A stretch of 64,000 nt of DNA from Burkholderiaceae bacterium (lineage in GTDB: Bacteria > Pseudomonadota > Gammaproteobacteria > Burkholderiales > Burkholderiaceae_C), in assembly GCA_024235855.1 (NCBI GenBank), contig JACKLN010000005.1, forward strand, positions 62,001-126,000. Reading direction: 5' to 3'. Both the position numbers and the translations under genes were made by a program. The notes under the pieces were generated by a model that made no database searches, was not told the DNA's origin, and was given only the letters and a program-made list of their open reading frames with translations. The stretch's first letter is position 1; the number at the start of each line of letters is the position of its first letter. Positions 39,599 to 49,160 of the stretch are shown here, in pieces.

Positions 39599-41221
39599 TC
39601 AGGACGCCGCCGCCTCGGCCACGCCATCGCGGCCACCGTGCTTGACCGCATAGAGCGCGCTGTCGGCGCGCGACATCAACGCATCGAGTGCGCACGGGCC
39701 GACGACACTGGCCAGGCCGATGCTCACCGTGCAGGCAGGCACCACCCCGCCATCGGCCGTCGCGTCCGCGCGAAGCCGACCGAGCGCATCGCGCACGCGC
39801 TGCGCCAGCGCATGCGCCTCGCGCGGGCCGCCTTCCACCAGCACGACGAACTCGTCGCCACCCAGCCGCGCCGGTGGCTCGGTGCCACGACAGCTCGCGC
39901 GCAGCACGTCGGCCAGCGCACACAGCAACTGGTCGCCTGCCGCGTGGCCCTGCGTGTCGTTGACCTGCTTGAAGTGGTCGATGTCGATCAAGAGCAGCGA
40001 CACGGCCTCGTCCGCGCGTGCACGCGACAGCCGCGCCAGCGCACGCTCCACGAAGCCGCGCCGGTTGGCAATGCCGGTCAATGGGTCGAGCCGGGACTCG
40101 CGCTGCGCGCGCACCAGATCCACCTGCGCGGCCATGGTGCGCGCACTGCGCTGCGCACGTTCGAACACCAGGCGCTCGCGCGCCGCGTGGAACTGCCGGT
40201 GCGCCGCCAGCGCCTGCCGATGGTCGCCTGCGGCCTCGTGCGCGAGCGACAGGGTCAGCAGGATCGCGTCGGTGTGCAGTTCCGTGCCCATGGTCCGCGC
40301 CTGCCGCAGCGCCGCCTCGCACACCGCCACGGCCTCCGGCAGGCGCCCGAGTTCGGTCAGTGCGCGGGCCCGCGTGCGTGACAGGTGCAGGGCGTCGAGT
40401 GTGCTCACCCGCTCGGCCGCCTTGACCTCGGGCCGCTCCAGCACCTCGAGCGCACGTGCCGGCTGACCGGCCATCAGCAGCGCCAGTGCCAGCGAATCCT
40501 GCCCCGACAGCACCTCGCCGTGTCCGGCGGCCAGCCCGTCGGCCATGCTGGACTCGGCCAGTTGCACGGCCTGCTCGGCCCGCGGCAGCCAGGCCGACGA
40601 CGGCACGCCGGCGTCACGGTCGCGCTCGGCCCAGCAGGCCAGCGCCATCGCCAGGTTGTGGCGCACGCCGATGTGGCGCAGGTCGGCAGGGTCCGGCGGC
40701 AGCAGCGCCATGCACTCCTCGTAGGCCAGGGCCGCACCCTGCGGGTCGCCCACCGCGTTCAGTGCCGTGCCCAGGCCGTTGAGCAGGCCGCACAGCACGC
40801 CCGCATCACCCAGGGGCCGTGCGAGTGCCAGCGCCTGCGTCAGCTGGTCCAGCGCGGCGGCATGGTCGCCCTGGGCGAAGCGCAGCATGGCCAGCGCATT
40901 GCGCGACGTGGCCTGCCCGCCCGCGTCGCACAGCGCCTCGAACACCGCCAGCGCCTCTGATGCCGCGGCCTCGGCCGCCGGCACATCGTCGGCCAGGCCG
41001 AGACTGCGCGCCAGCAGGCACAGCGCATGCCCCTGCACCCGGGCGCGACCGGCATCTCGCGCCTGCACGACCAGGTGCCGCAGCACCGGCTGGGCCTGCG
41101 CATGCGGCAAGGTCTGCAGCTGCCGCAGCACAGCGATGGCGGCATCGTCGTCGGACGGCAATGCCGCCGGGTCCAAGGTCGGCGCGGTGGTCAAGGTCGG
41201 GCCTAGGGCAGTCGTGGCCAC
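39599..41221 (-). CDS. TPR-repeat diguanylate cyclase (GGDEF domain)
   Basis: A 540-residue soluble protein. Residues about 30-360 are Ala/Leu-rich TPR-like helices. A short linker leads to a GGDEF domain (DPLTGIANRRGF, LLLIDIDHFKQVND, RLGGDEFVVLVE with GGDEF at 454-458, TVSIGLA). The active-site signature is intact, so it should make c-di-GMP from two GTP. The allosteric I-site reads RGTE instead of RxxD and may be impaired. No membrane span or sensor domain is seen. The start is a probable GTG at 41221, immediately before the MarR-controlled divergent promoter; a frame extending upstream would cross that promoter. Confidence 0.87.
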   Translation of the reverse strand: MATTALGPTLTTAPTLDPAALPSDDDAAIAVLRQLQTLPHAQAQPVLRHLVVQARDAGRARVQGHALCLLARSLGLADDVPAAEAAASEALAVFEALCDAGGQATSRNALAMLRFAQGDHAAALDQLTQALALARPLGDAGVLCGLLNGLGTALNAVGDPQGAALAYEECMALLPPDPADLRHIGVRHNLAMALACWAERDRDAGVPSSAWLPRAEQAVQLAESSMADGLAAGHGEVLSGQDSLALALLMAGQPARALEVLERPEVKAAERVSTLDALHLSRTRARALTELGRLPEAVAVCEAALRQARTMGTELHTDAILLTLSLAHEAAGDHRQALAAHRQFHAARERLVFERAQRSARTMAAQVDLVRAQRESRLDPLTGIANRRGFVERALARLSRARADEAVSLLLIDIDHFKQVNDTQGHAAGDQLLCALADVLRASCRGTEPPARLGGDEFVVLVEGGPREAHALAQRVRDALGRLRADATADGGVVPACTVSIGLASVVGPCALDALMSRADSALYAVKHGGRDGVAEAAAS

Positions 41222-41276
41222 ATTCTGGCGCCAGTGAGCGAGCTCGCGTCCACCTGCCCGCGGATCGTTGCAGCGC

Positions 41277-41305
41277 TTGTCTCCAAAACACTTTAGATCT
41301 AAAGT
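41277..41305 (+). promoter_or_regulatory. Sigma-70-type promoter of the aminobenzoyl/salicylyl-CoA cluster
   Basis: TTGTCT (41277-41282), a 17-bp spacer, and TAAAGT (41300-41305) form a plausible -35/-10 pair. The predicted start is near 41312, about 19 nt before the ATG at 41331, with GGAG at 41321-41324. The -10 lies entirely in the right half of a perfect palindrome. Confidence 0.55.
41290..41305. promoter_or_regulatory. Perfect 16-bp palindrome, candidate MarR operator
   Basis: ACTTTAGATCTAAAGT is a perfect, AT-rich palindrome covering the -10 element of the cluster promoter. MarR-family repressors of CoA-dependent aromatic pathways bind palindromes of this length and composition, and a MarR gene is the third cistron of the operon. 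Binding would block polymerase and be relieved by a CoA-thioester ligand, by analogy. Confidence 0.65.
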
Positions 41306-41330
41306 ATCTACCGGATCACGGGAGACCCGG

Positions 41331-43652
41331 ATGAACATCGTCTGCATCGGCGGCGGCCCCGCCGGCCTGTACTTTGCACTGCTGATGAAGCAGCTCGACC
41401 CGTCGCACGACATCACGGTCGTCGAGCGCAACCGCCCCTACGACACCTTCGGCTGGGGTGTGGTGTTCTCCGACGCGACGATGGACAACATGCGCCAGTG
41501 GGACGCACCCACCGCCGCACAGATCGAACAGGCTTTCAACCACTGGGACGACATCGAGCTGCACTTCAAGGGCCGCACGATCCGCAGCGGCGGCCATGGC
41601 TTCGTCGGCATCGGGCGCAAGAAGCTGCTCAACATCCTGCAGGCGCGCTGCGAGCAGCTGGGCGTGAAGCTGGTCTTCGAGACCGAGGCCGACAGCGATG
41701 CCGACTACCCCGACGCCGACCTCATCGTGGCCAGCGACGGCATCAACTCGCGCATCCGCACAAAGCACGCCGCGGTGTTCCGGCCCGACATCGTCACCCG
41801 TCCCAACCGCTACATCTGGCTGGGCACGAAGAAGCAGTACGACGCCTTCACCTTCCTGTTCGAGAAGACCGAGCACGGCTGGTTCCAGGCCCATGTCTAC
41901 AAGTTCGACGAGGAGACGTCGACCTTCATCGTCGAGTGCCCGGAGCACGTGTGGCTGGCCCACGGGCTGGACACCGCGGGCGTCGACGATTCCATCGCCT
42001 TCTGCGAGAACCTCTTCGCCGCCAACCTGCAGGGCGAGAAGCTGCTGAGCAACGCGCGCCACCTGCGCGGCAGCGCCTGGCTGAACTTCCAGCGCGTGAC
42101 CTGCGAACAATGGTCGCTGCACAACGGCCGCAGCCACGTGGTGCTGATGGGCGACGCGGTGCACACCGCGCACTTCGCCATCGGCTCGGGCACCAAGCTG
42201 GCCATCGAGGACGCGATCGAGCTCACCCGGCTGTTCAAGGAGACGCCGGATGCGGCGGCTAACATGCCCGCGCTGCTGGCCGAGTACCAGGCCCACCGCC
42301 GCATCGACGTGCTGCGCCTGCAGAACGCGGCCTGGAACGCGATGGAGTGGTTCGAGGTCTGCGGCCAGCGCTACTGCGACACGCTCGAGCCCGAACAGTT
42401 CATGTACAGCCTGCTCACGCGCAGCCAGCGGATCAGCCACGAGAACCTGCGCCTGCGCGACGCCGGCTGGCTGGAAGGCTACGAGCGCTGGCTGGCGCAG
42501 CGCGCCGGGCTCGACGGCCAGTTGGCGGTGCCACCGATGTTCACGCCCTGGCACCTGCGCGGCATCACGCTGAAGAACCGCGTGGTCGTCAGCCCGATGG
42601 CGCAATACCGCTGCACCGACGGCGTGCCCGGCGAGTACCACCTGGTGCACCTGGGCGCCCGCGCCATGGGTGGCGCGGCGATGGTGGTGGCCGAGATGAC
42701 CTGCACCAGCCCCGACGCGCGCATCACCCCCGGCTGCCCCGGCCTTTGGAACGACGCGCAGCGCGATGCCTGGAAGCGCATCGTCGACTACGTGCACCGC
42801 GAGACCGACGCGAAGATCGCGGTGCAGATCGGGCACGCCGGGCCCAAGGGCTCCACCAACGCGCCATGGGACCACACCGGCGCCGACCGGCCGCTCCCGG
42901 AAGGCAACTGGCCGCTGCTGGCCGCCTCCGCCCTGCCCTACCTGCCCGAATCGGAAGGTGGCCAGGTGCCGCGCGCCATGACCCGCGCCGACATGGACCG
43001 CGTGCGCATCGACTTCGTCGCCGCCACGCGCCGCGCAGCCGAGGCGGGCTTCGACTGGCTGGAACTGCACTGCGCGCACGGCTACCTGCTCAGCAGCTTC
43101 ATCTCGCCGCTGACCAACCACCGTGACGACGATTACGGCGGCACGCTGGCCCACCGCCTGCGCTTCCCGCTGGAGGTCTTTGCCGCCGTGCGCGCCGCCT
43201 GGCCCGACCACCTGCCGATCTCGGTGCGCATCTCGGCGCACGACTGGGTCGAGGGCGGCATCACGCCGGCCGACGCGGTGGAGATCGCCCGCGCCTTCAA
43301 GGCCGCCGGGGCAGACCTGATCGACTGCAGTTCCGGCCAGGTGAGCGCCGAACAGAAGCCGACCTACGGCCGCATGTACCAGACGCCGTTCGCCGACCGC
43401 ATCCGCCAGGAGGCCGGCATCCCGACCATGGCGGTGGGTGCCATCAGCGAGGCCGACCACGTCAACAGCATCATCGCCAGCGGCCGCGCCGACCTCTGCG
43501 CCGTGGCCCGCCCGCACCTGGCCAACCCGGCCTGGACCCTGACCGAAGCGGCGAAGATCGGCTACACCGCCATCGACTGGCCCAAGCCCTACCTCAGCGG
43601 CAAGTCGCAGATGGAGGCGCTGTTCCAGCGCGCGAAGGCGACGCAGGCATGA
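41331..43652 (+). CDS. Bifunctional aromatic-CoA monooxygenase/reductase (salicylyl-CoA 5-hydroxylase or 2-aminobenzoyl-CoA monooxygenase type)
   Basis: A 773-residue fusion flavoenzyme. Residues 1 to about 395 are a class A FAD monooxygenase (GGGPAGLYFALLMKQLDP with the Rossmann glycines at 8-13, FGWGVVFSD, and VVLMGDAVHTAHFAIGSG). Residues about 400-770 are an Old Yellow Enzyme domain (FTPWHLRGITLKNRVVVSPM, AQYRCTDG, LHCAHGYLLSSFISPLTNHR, ISAHDWVEGG). This exact fusion is known from 2-aminobenzoyl-CoA monooxygenase/reductase, which hydroxylates and then reduces the ring of the CoA-activated substrate. Salicylyl-CoA 5-hydroxylase is the other annotated option. No CoA ligase is in the window. 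It is the first gene of the operon. Confidence 0.9.
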   Translation: MNIVCIGGGPAGLYFALLMKQLDPSHDITVVERNRPYDTFGWGVVFSDATMDNMRQWDAPTAAQIEQAFNHWDDIELHFKGRTIRSGGHGFVGIGRKKLLNILQARCEQLGVKLVFETEADSDADYPDADLIVASDGINSRIRTKHAAVFRPDIVTRPNRYIWLGTKKQYDAFTFLFEKTEHGWFQAHVYKFDEETSTFIVECPEHVWLAHGLDTAGVDDSIAFCENLFAANLQGEKLLSNARHLRGSAWLNFQRVTCEQWSLHNGRSHVVLMGDAVHTAHFAIGSGTKLAIEDAIELTRLFKETPDAAANMPALLAEYQAHRRIDVLRLQNAAWNAMEWFEVCGQRYCDTLEPEQFMYSLLTRSQRISHENLRLRDAGWLEGYERWLAQRAGLDGQLAVPPMFTPWHLRGITLKNRVVVSPMAQYRCTDGVPGEYHLVHLGARAMGGAAMVVAEMTCTSPDARITPGCPGLWNDAQRDAWKRIVDYVHRETDAKIAVQIGHAGPKGSTNAPWDHTGADRPLPEGNWPLLAASALPYLPESEGGQVPRAMTRADMDRVRIDFVAATRRAAEAGFDWLELHCAHGYLLSSFISPLTNHRDDDYGGTLAHRLRFPLEVFAAVRAAWPDHLPISVRISAHDWVEGGITPADAVEIARAFKAAGADLIDCSSGQVSAEQKPTYGRMYQTPFADRIRQEAGIPTMAVGAISEADHVNSIIASGRADLCAVARPHLANPAWTLTEAAKIGYTAIDWPKPYLSGKSQMEALFQRAKATQA

Positions 43653-44404
43653 CGCGGCACGCGCTGATCACCGGCGGCGGCCGCGGCATCGGCGCGGCCA
43701 TCGCGCGCCGGCTGGCGGCCGAAGGCATGCGGCTGACGCTGATCGGCCGCGACGGCGCGGCGCTGCAGGCCTTTACCGCGACGCTCCCCACCGAGACACT
43801 GGCCGTGAGTGGCGATGTCAGCGACGCCGCGCAGGTGGCCGCGGTCTTTGCCGCGGCGCGCGCCCGCTTCGGCCCGGTACAGGTGCTGGTCAACAACGCC
43901 GGCCAGGCCGCCACCGCGCCGCTGCACAGGACCGACGATGCGCTGTGGGCGCGCATGCTCGCGGTCAACCTCACCGGCACCTTCCTGTGCACCCGCGAGG
44001 CATTGGCCGACATGCGTGCCGCAGGTGCCGGGCGCATCGTCAACGTCGCCAGCACGGCAGGGCAGCGCGGTTACGCGTACTGCAGCGCCTACGCGGCCGC
44101 CAAGCACGGCGTGGTGGGCCTCACGCGCTCGCTGGCGCTGGAGGTGGCGGCCACCGGCATCACCGTCAACGCCGTGTGCCCCGGGTTCACCGACACCGAC
44201 ATCGTCGCCGACAGCGTGCAGCGCATCGTCGACAAGACCGGCCGCACCGAAGCCGATGCCATGGCCGAGTTCACCCGCCACAACCCGCAGGGCCGCCTGG
44301 TGCGCCCCGAGGAAGTGGCCGACGCCGTGGCCTGGCTGTGCAGCGACGGTGCGGCGGCGGTGCACGGACAATGCGTTTCGGTCAGCGGCGGAGAAGTCAT
44401 GTGA
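43649..44404 (+). CDS. Short-chain dehydrogenase/reductase (3-hydroxyacyl-CoA dehydrogenase-like)
   Basis: A 251-residue SDR enzyme with the cofactor motif TGGGRGIG (residues 8-15), NNAG, catalytic Ser in VASTAG, and YAAAKHG (the usual YxxxK Tyr and Lys). It resembles 3-hydroxybutyrate or cyclic hydroxyacyl-CoA dehydrogenases. It probably oxidises a ring-derived hydroxyacyl-CoA in the pathway; substrate unproven. It overlaps the monooxygenase gene by 4 bases (ATGA) and marR by 4 (GTGA). Confidence 0.9.
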   Translation: MTRHALITGGGRGIGAAIARRLAAEGMRLTLIGRDGAALQAFTATLPTETLAVSGDVSDAAQVAAVFAAARARFGPVQVLVNNAGQAATAPLHRTDDALWARMLAVNLTGTFLCTREALADMRAAGAGRIVNVASTAGQRGYAYCSAYAAAKHGVVGLTRSLALEVAATGITVNAVCPGFTDTDIVADSVQRIVDKTGRTEADAMAEFTRHNPQGRLVRPEEVADAVAWLCSDGAAAVHGQCVSVSGGEVM

Positions 44405-44912
44405 ACAAGCCATTGCGCCTGGTGCAGGGCCTGGACGGCCAGCGCGACGCCGGCCACGAGGCCCGTGCGGCGGAGAACGATCACGCCAGCCTCAAGCTCT
44501 GGCTGCGCCTGCTGGCCACCGCCACGCAGATCGAGACCGAGATCCGGCGCCGGCTGCGAACGCAGTTCGACACCACGCTGCCGCGCTTCGACTACCTGGC
44601 GCAGCTGCACCGCCACCCGGAAGGCCTGCGCATGAACGAGCTGTCGCGGCACCTGATGGTCACCGGCGGCAGCATCACCGGCCTGACCGACCAGCTGGAG
44701 CAGGAAGGCTACGTGCAGCGCGAGCAGTCGCCGGAAGACCGGCGCGCCTTCCTGCTGCGCCTGACGCCCGCCGGCCGGGCCGCGTTCGAGAAGATGGCCG
44801 CGGTGCATGAAGGCTGGGTGATCGAACTGCTCGGTGGCCTGAATTCCACCGAGCGCAGCACGCTGCACGGCCTGCTCGGCCGGCTGCGCGTGACGATGCC
44901 GACGGAGACCCC

Positions 44913-44916
<4 letters not shown>
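44401..44916 (+). CDS. MarR-family transcriptional regulator
   Basis: A 171-residue winged-helix regulator. The MarR core lies at about residues 35-150 (FDYLAQLHRHPEGLRMNELSRHL, VTGGSITGLTDQLEQEGYVQ, EDRRAFLLRLTPAG). It starts at GTG 44401 with GTGA overlap and ends in ATGA overlap with the enoyl-CoA hydratase gene. It likely represses its own operon through the palindrome at 41290-41305; the inducer is probably an aromatic acyl-CoA. Confidence 0.92.
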
Positions 44917-45771
<855 letters not shown>

Positions 45772-45800
45772 ACTTCACCCGGACACTGACGAGGTTTGCC

Positions 45801-46973
45801 ATGAAATTCGACGCCGACGACGCCCTGCACCTGGATGGGCAGCTCACCGAGGACGAGCGCGCCATCCGCGACGCCGCGCAGGACTACTGCCAGGGCAAGC
45901 TGCTGCCGCGCGTGCAGCTGGCCTTCCGCAACGAGACCACCGACCCGGCCATCTTCCGTGAGATGGGCGAGATCGGCCTGCTCGGCCCCACCATCCCCGA
46001 GGCCTATGGCGGCGCCGGGCTGAACTACGTGAGCTACGGCCTGATCGCGCGCGAGGTCGAGCGCGTCGATTCCGGCTACCGCAGCATGATGAGCGTGCAG
46101 AGCTCGCTGGTGATGGTGCCGATCAACGCCTTCGGCACCGAGGCGCAGAAGCAGAAATACCTCCCCAAGCTGGCGCGCGGCGAATGGATCGGCTGCTTCG
46201 GCCTGACCGAGCCCGACCACGGCAGCGACCCCGGCAGCATGATCACGCGCGCGAAGAGCGTGCCCGGTGGCTACAGCTTGAGCGGCGCCAAGATGTGGAT
46301 CACCAACAGCCCGATCGCCGACGTCTTCGTCGTCTGGGCCAAGGACGACAGCGGCGCCATTCGCGGCTTCATCCTCGAGAAGGGCATGAAGGGGCTCAGC
46401 GCGCCGGCAGTGCACGGCAAGGTCGGCCTGCGCGCCAGCCTCACCGGCGAGATCGTGATGGACCAGGTCTTCGTGCCGGAAGAGAACGCCTTCCCCGAGG
46501 TGCGTGGCCTCAAGGGCCCGTTCACCTGCCTGAACAGCGCGCGCTACGGTATCGCCTGGGGCGCCATGGGCGCGGCCGAGGACTGCTACCGCCGCGCCCG
46601 CCAGTACGTGCTGGACCGCAAGCAGTTCGGCCGGCCGCTGGCGGCCAACCAGCTGGTACAGAAGAAGCTGGCCGACATGCTCACCGAGATCACCCTGGGC
46701 CTGCAGGGCTGCCTGCGCCTGGGCCGGATGAAGGACGAGGGCACGGCGGCGGTGGAGATCACCAGCATCATGAAGCGCAACAGCTGCGGCAAGGCGCTGG
46801 ACATCGCCCGCACCGCGCGCGACATGATGGGTGGCAACGGCATCAGCGACGAATACGGTGTCGCCCGCCACCTGGTGAACCTGGAGGTGGTGAACACCTA
46901 CGAGGGCACGCACGACATCCACGCGCTGATCCTGGGCCGCGCGATCACCGGAATCCAGGCCTTCACGGCCTGA
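45801..46973 (+). CDS. gcdH: Glutaryl-CoA dehydrogenase-like acyl-CoA dehydrogenase
   Basis: A 390-residue flavin acyl-CoA dehydrogenase of the GcdH type. Features are LTEPDHGSDPGSM (about residues 140-152), KMWITNSPIADVFVVWAK, and the C-terminal NTYEGTHDIHALILGRAI with the catalytic Glu in YEGTHD. GcdH oxidatively decarboxylates glutaryl-CoA to crotonyl-CoA. In an aminobenzoyl-CoA-type cluster it may instead act on a ring-cleavage dicarboxylyl-CoA. It starts at ATG 45801, 29 bp after the hydratase stop, with GAGG upstream. Confidence 0.93.
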   Translation: MKFDADDALHLDGQLTEDERAIRDAAQDYCQGKLLPRVQLAFRNETTDPAIFREMGEIGLLGPTIPEAYGGAGLNYVSYGLIAREVERVDSGYRSMMSVQSSLVMVPINAFGTEAQKQKYLPKLARGEWIGCFGLTEPDHGSDPGSMITRAKSVPGGYSLSGAKMWITNSPIADVFVVWAKDDSGAIRGFILEKGMKGLSAPAVHGKVGLRASLTGEIVMDQVFVPEENAFPEVRGLKGPFTCLNSARYGIAWGAMGAAEDCYRRARQYVLDRKQFGRPLAANQLVQKKLADMLTEITLGLQGCLRLGRMKDEGTAAVEITSIMKRNSCGKALDIARTARDMMGGNGISDEYGVARHLVNLEVVNTYEGTHDIHALILGRAITGIQAFTA

Positions 46974-47072
46974 TCCGCCACATCTTCGGCATCGCTGCAT
47001 CCGCCGGCGCGGCGGCTGCGTAAGGGGTGGGGTCGGCGCCGTCGGCGCCGCACTTCAACCCTGGAGATGCCC

Positions 47073-47612
47073 ATGTCCCTGACGCTTCGTTCCTGCGTGC
47101 CCGCTGCGGCGGCGCTGTCCCTGGCCGCCCTGACGGCCACCGCCTTCGCCGCCGCCCATGGCGGCATGGCCGTGCCCGAGCCGGTGCGCGTGCCTGCCGG
47201 CCACAAGGTGGCCCTGGAGACGGTGGGCGTCGGCGAGATCACCTACGAGTGTCGCGCCAAGGACGGCGCCCACGCCTGGGTGTTCGCCGGTCCCGACGCC
47301 GAGCTGCGCAGCCGCGACGGCCAGCGCATCGGCCGCTACTTCGGCCCGCCGGCCACCTGGCAGGCCGCCGACGGCTCGGCCATCACGGGCAAGCAGCTGG
47401 CCGTGGCGCCGGGCGGCGACGGCAACATCCCGCTGCAGCTGGTGGAAGCCAACCCGGCCACCGGCGCTGGCCGCATGCAGGGCGTGACCCACGTGCAGCG
47501 CCTGGCCACGCGCGGCGGCGTGGCGCCGACCACCACCTGCGACGCCAGCCGCATGGGGGCCAAGGAAATCGTGCGCTACCAGGCCGACTACGTGTTCTGG
47601 ACGAAGGGCTGA
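47073..47612 (+). CDS. DUF3455 family secreted protein
   Basis: A 179-residue protein with a signal peptide (about residues 1-27, ending AFAA). The body matches DUF3455: VPAGHKVALETVGVGEITYEC, HAWVFAGPDAEL, GRYFGPPATWQAADGS, and the Cys pair in YECRAK and TTCDASR. Function is unknown; oxidative-stress-linked or surface roles have been suggested for the family. ATG 47073 is chosen since GGAG lies 6 bases before it; ATG 47067 is too close to that site. It stands alone after gcdH with a 99-bp gap. Confidence 0.82.
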   Translation: MSLTLRSCVPAAAALSLAALTATAFAAAHGGMAVPEPVRVPAGHKVALETVGVGEITYECRAKDGAHAWVFAGPDAELRSRDGQRIGRYFGPPATWQAADGSAITGKQLAVAPGGDGNIPLQLVEANPATGAGRMQGVTHVQRLATRGGVAPTTTCDASRMGAKEIVRYQADYVFWTKG

Positions 47613-47622
47613 TCGGCCTGAC

Positions 47623-47674
47623 GCGACACCGGCGACACCGGCGACACCGCGCGCGCGTTACGAGATCGCGCGCG
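47623..47674. repeat. 9-bp tandem repeat x3 followed by CG-rich inverted repeat
   Basis: GCGACACCG is repeated three times (47623-47649). Immediately after, CGCGCGCG (47650-47657 region) and CGCGCGCG (47667-47674) flank a 9-base loop, TTACGAGAT. It lies just after the DUF3455 stop. A transcript hairpin is possible but no T-run follows. Confidence 0.4.
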
Positions 47675-47758
47675 ACGCGTGCCATGGGGGCGGGGGATGG
47701 GCAGCGCCCGCTGCGCTGCGCAGACTGCGGCGCGACACCTCAGCACGGAAGCCGCCCC

Positions 47759-48631
47759 ATGCCCCATCCGCCTGCATCGACCATTCGTCCCGGCCTCGCC
47801 ACCCTGGTGGCCGGCCTGGCGTTCTGCGGCCTGGCCCAGGCCGCGGCTCCGGGCAGCATCGTCACCGGGACCCTCGGCGCCAGCGCCGGCGGTTCCGACG
47901 GCCACGGCACGGTGGACCTCGGCCTGTGGGCACAGCCCCACACGTCGGGCGAGTCCACCGGCTTCGTCAACAGCGTCACCTGGCGCAGCGAAGGCGGGCT
48001 GCTCGCGGCCGACGGCAGCACGAACCTGTATGCGGCCGTCGGGCCCGACCCCGCCACCAGCTTCAGCCAGCTGCAAAGCCAGTGGTCCGCCCAGTTCTTC
48101 AATGCCGGCACGGCGCCTGGTGTGCTGTCCTTCGACGTGATCATCGACGCCGTCGTCTTCGAACGCGTGGACTTCGAAGGCATCTGGGTGCCCACCGGCG
48201 GCGACCTGGACTGGCTGGCGGAAGCCCACGCCAGCGTCGCCTGGCGCCAGCACTACCCGCTGGGCGGTGCCGACAGCGGCACGCTGGACTTCACGCAGAG
48301 CGGCAGCGCCACGCTGTCGTTCCGCAGTGCCGTGCTGCAACCGGGCGAGCAGTTCGGCCTCACGCTGGACAGCACGGCCTTTGCGCAGGCCGCCAGCGGG
48401 CTGACGCTGACCTGCCTGCAGGCCGTGCCGGTGCTGGGCGGCTGCGACCTGCGCCCCGCCGACGGCCACGCGAGCGTGAACCTCGTGCTGCGCATCGACG
48501 GCCTGCAGGTCAGCGCAGTGCCCGAACCCGCGAGCGCGCTGATGCTCACCGGGGGTCTGGCACTGCTGGCTGCGGCGGCACGCCGGCGCCGCGAAACCGG
48601 CCTCGTCCTACAGCCAGGGCCACGCGTGTGA
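47759..48631 (+). CDS. PEP-CTERM sorting domain protein
   Basis: A 290-residue exported protein with a signal peptide (cleavage near GLAQAAA, residue 29) and a beta-rich body without known enzymatic motifs. The C-terminal sorting signal is classical: VPEPASA, a hydrophobic span (LMLTGGLALLAAAA) and RRRRETG, with a 12-residue tail. This predicts exosortase processing and surface or biofilm-matrix location. The start is tentative; GGAAG lies upstream of ATG 47759. A Cys pair (CLQAVPVLGGC) lies late in the body. Confidence 0.82.
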   Translation: MPHPPASTIRPGLATLVAGLAFCGLAQAAAPGSIVTGTLGASAGGSDGHGTVDLGLWAQPHTSGESTGFVNSVTWRSEGGLLAADGSTNLYAAVGPDPATSFSQLQSQWSAQFFNAGTAPGVLSFDVIIDAVVFERVDFEGIWVPTGGDLDWLAEAHASVAWRQHYPLGGADSGTLDFTQSGSATLSFRSAVLQPGEQFGLTLDSTAFAQAASGLTLTCLQAVPVLGGCDLRPADGHASVNLVLRIDGLQVSAVPEPASALMLTGGLALLAAAARRRRETGLVLQPGPRV

Positions 48632-48723
48632 GGTAGCTTCGATGCATCGATGCATGCCGCGTCGCTCCCCACCCGGGCGCCATCGCGCATGCACATCCGC
48701 ATCACCTCCACGAAAGGACCCTC

Positions 48724-49008
48724 ATGACGACACGTGATCAAGCCATCCAGGCCGCCAAGCACCAGCTGGACGAACTGAACAAGGACATCGACCAGCTGGA
48801 GAAGAAGTCCGCCGACGTCGGCGAAGACATGAAGGCACGCTACCGCGCCGAAGCCAGCAAGCTGCGCGAGCAGGCCAAGAAGGGCGAAGCCAAGCTGAAG
48901 GAGCTGAAGTCAGCGGGCGAAGGTGGCTGGGAGAAGCTGGTGGCCGAGGTCACCCACATCACCGACGCGATGAAGCACTCGTACCGCTACTTCAAGTCCC
49001 AGGTCTGA
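48724..49008 (+). CDS. Small coiled-coil stress-response-type protein (sll1863-like)
   Basis: A 94-residue, charged, almost wholly helical protein with heptads from about residue 8 to 65 (KHQLDELNKDIDQLEKKSAD, RAEASKLREQAKKGEAKL) and an aromatic C-terminus (HSYRYFKSQV). It resembles the sll1863 family of small stress proteins; the function of that family is undefined. AAAGGA lies 7 bases before the ATG. A strong terminator follows, so it is monocistronic. A 14-bp palindrome, ATGCATCGATGCAT (48642-48655), lies in its upstream region. Confidence 0.8.
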   Translation: MTTRDQAIQAAKHQLDELNKDIDQLEKKSADVGEDMKARYRAEASKLREQAKKGEAKLKELKSAGEGGWEKLVAEVTHITDAMKHSYRYFKSQV

Positions 49009-49064
49009 GCGCCGGGCCCTGGCGATCCCGCCGGCCCGCGCCGCGGGTGCTCCTGACAGCGAAC

Positions 49065-49098
49065 GCCGCCTCGGCCCCACAGGCCAAGGCGGCATTTT
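49065..49098 (+). terminator. Rho-independent terminator after coiled-coil protein
   Basis: GCCGCCTCGGCC-CCACA-GGCCAAGGCGGC forms a 12-bp stem with one wobble pair, followed by ATTTTC. It lies 56 bp after the stop of the sll1863-like gene. Confidence 0.8.
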
Positions 49099-49160
49099 CG
49101 TGGCCAGCCTCCTCGCGCCGAACCCGGCGACGGGTCGGCCGCGCGTCGCACCGGCCGCGA

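Noticed and set aside
48642..48655. Palindrome ATGCATCGATGCAT as an operator
   Set aside because: Only 14 bp, with no matching regulator or second copy seen; noted in the neighbouring gene entry instead.
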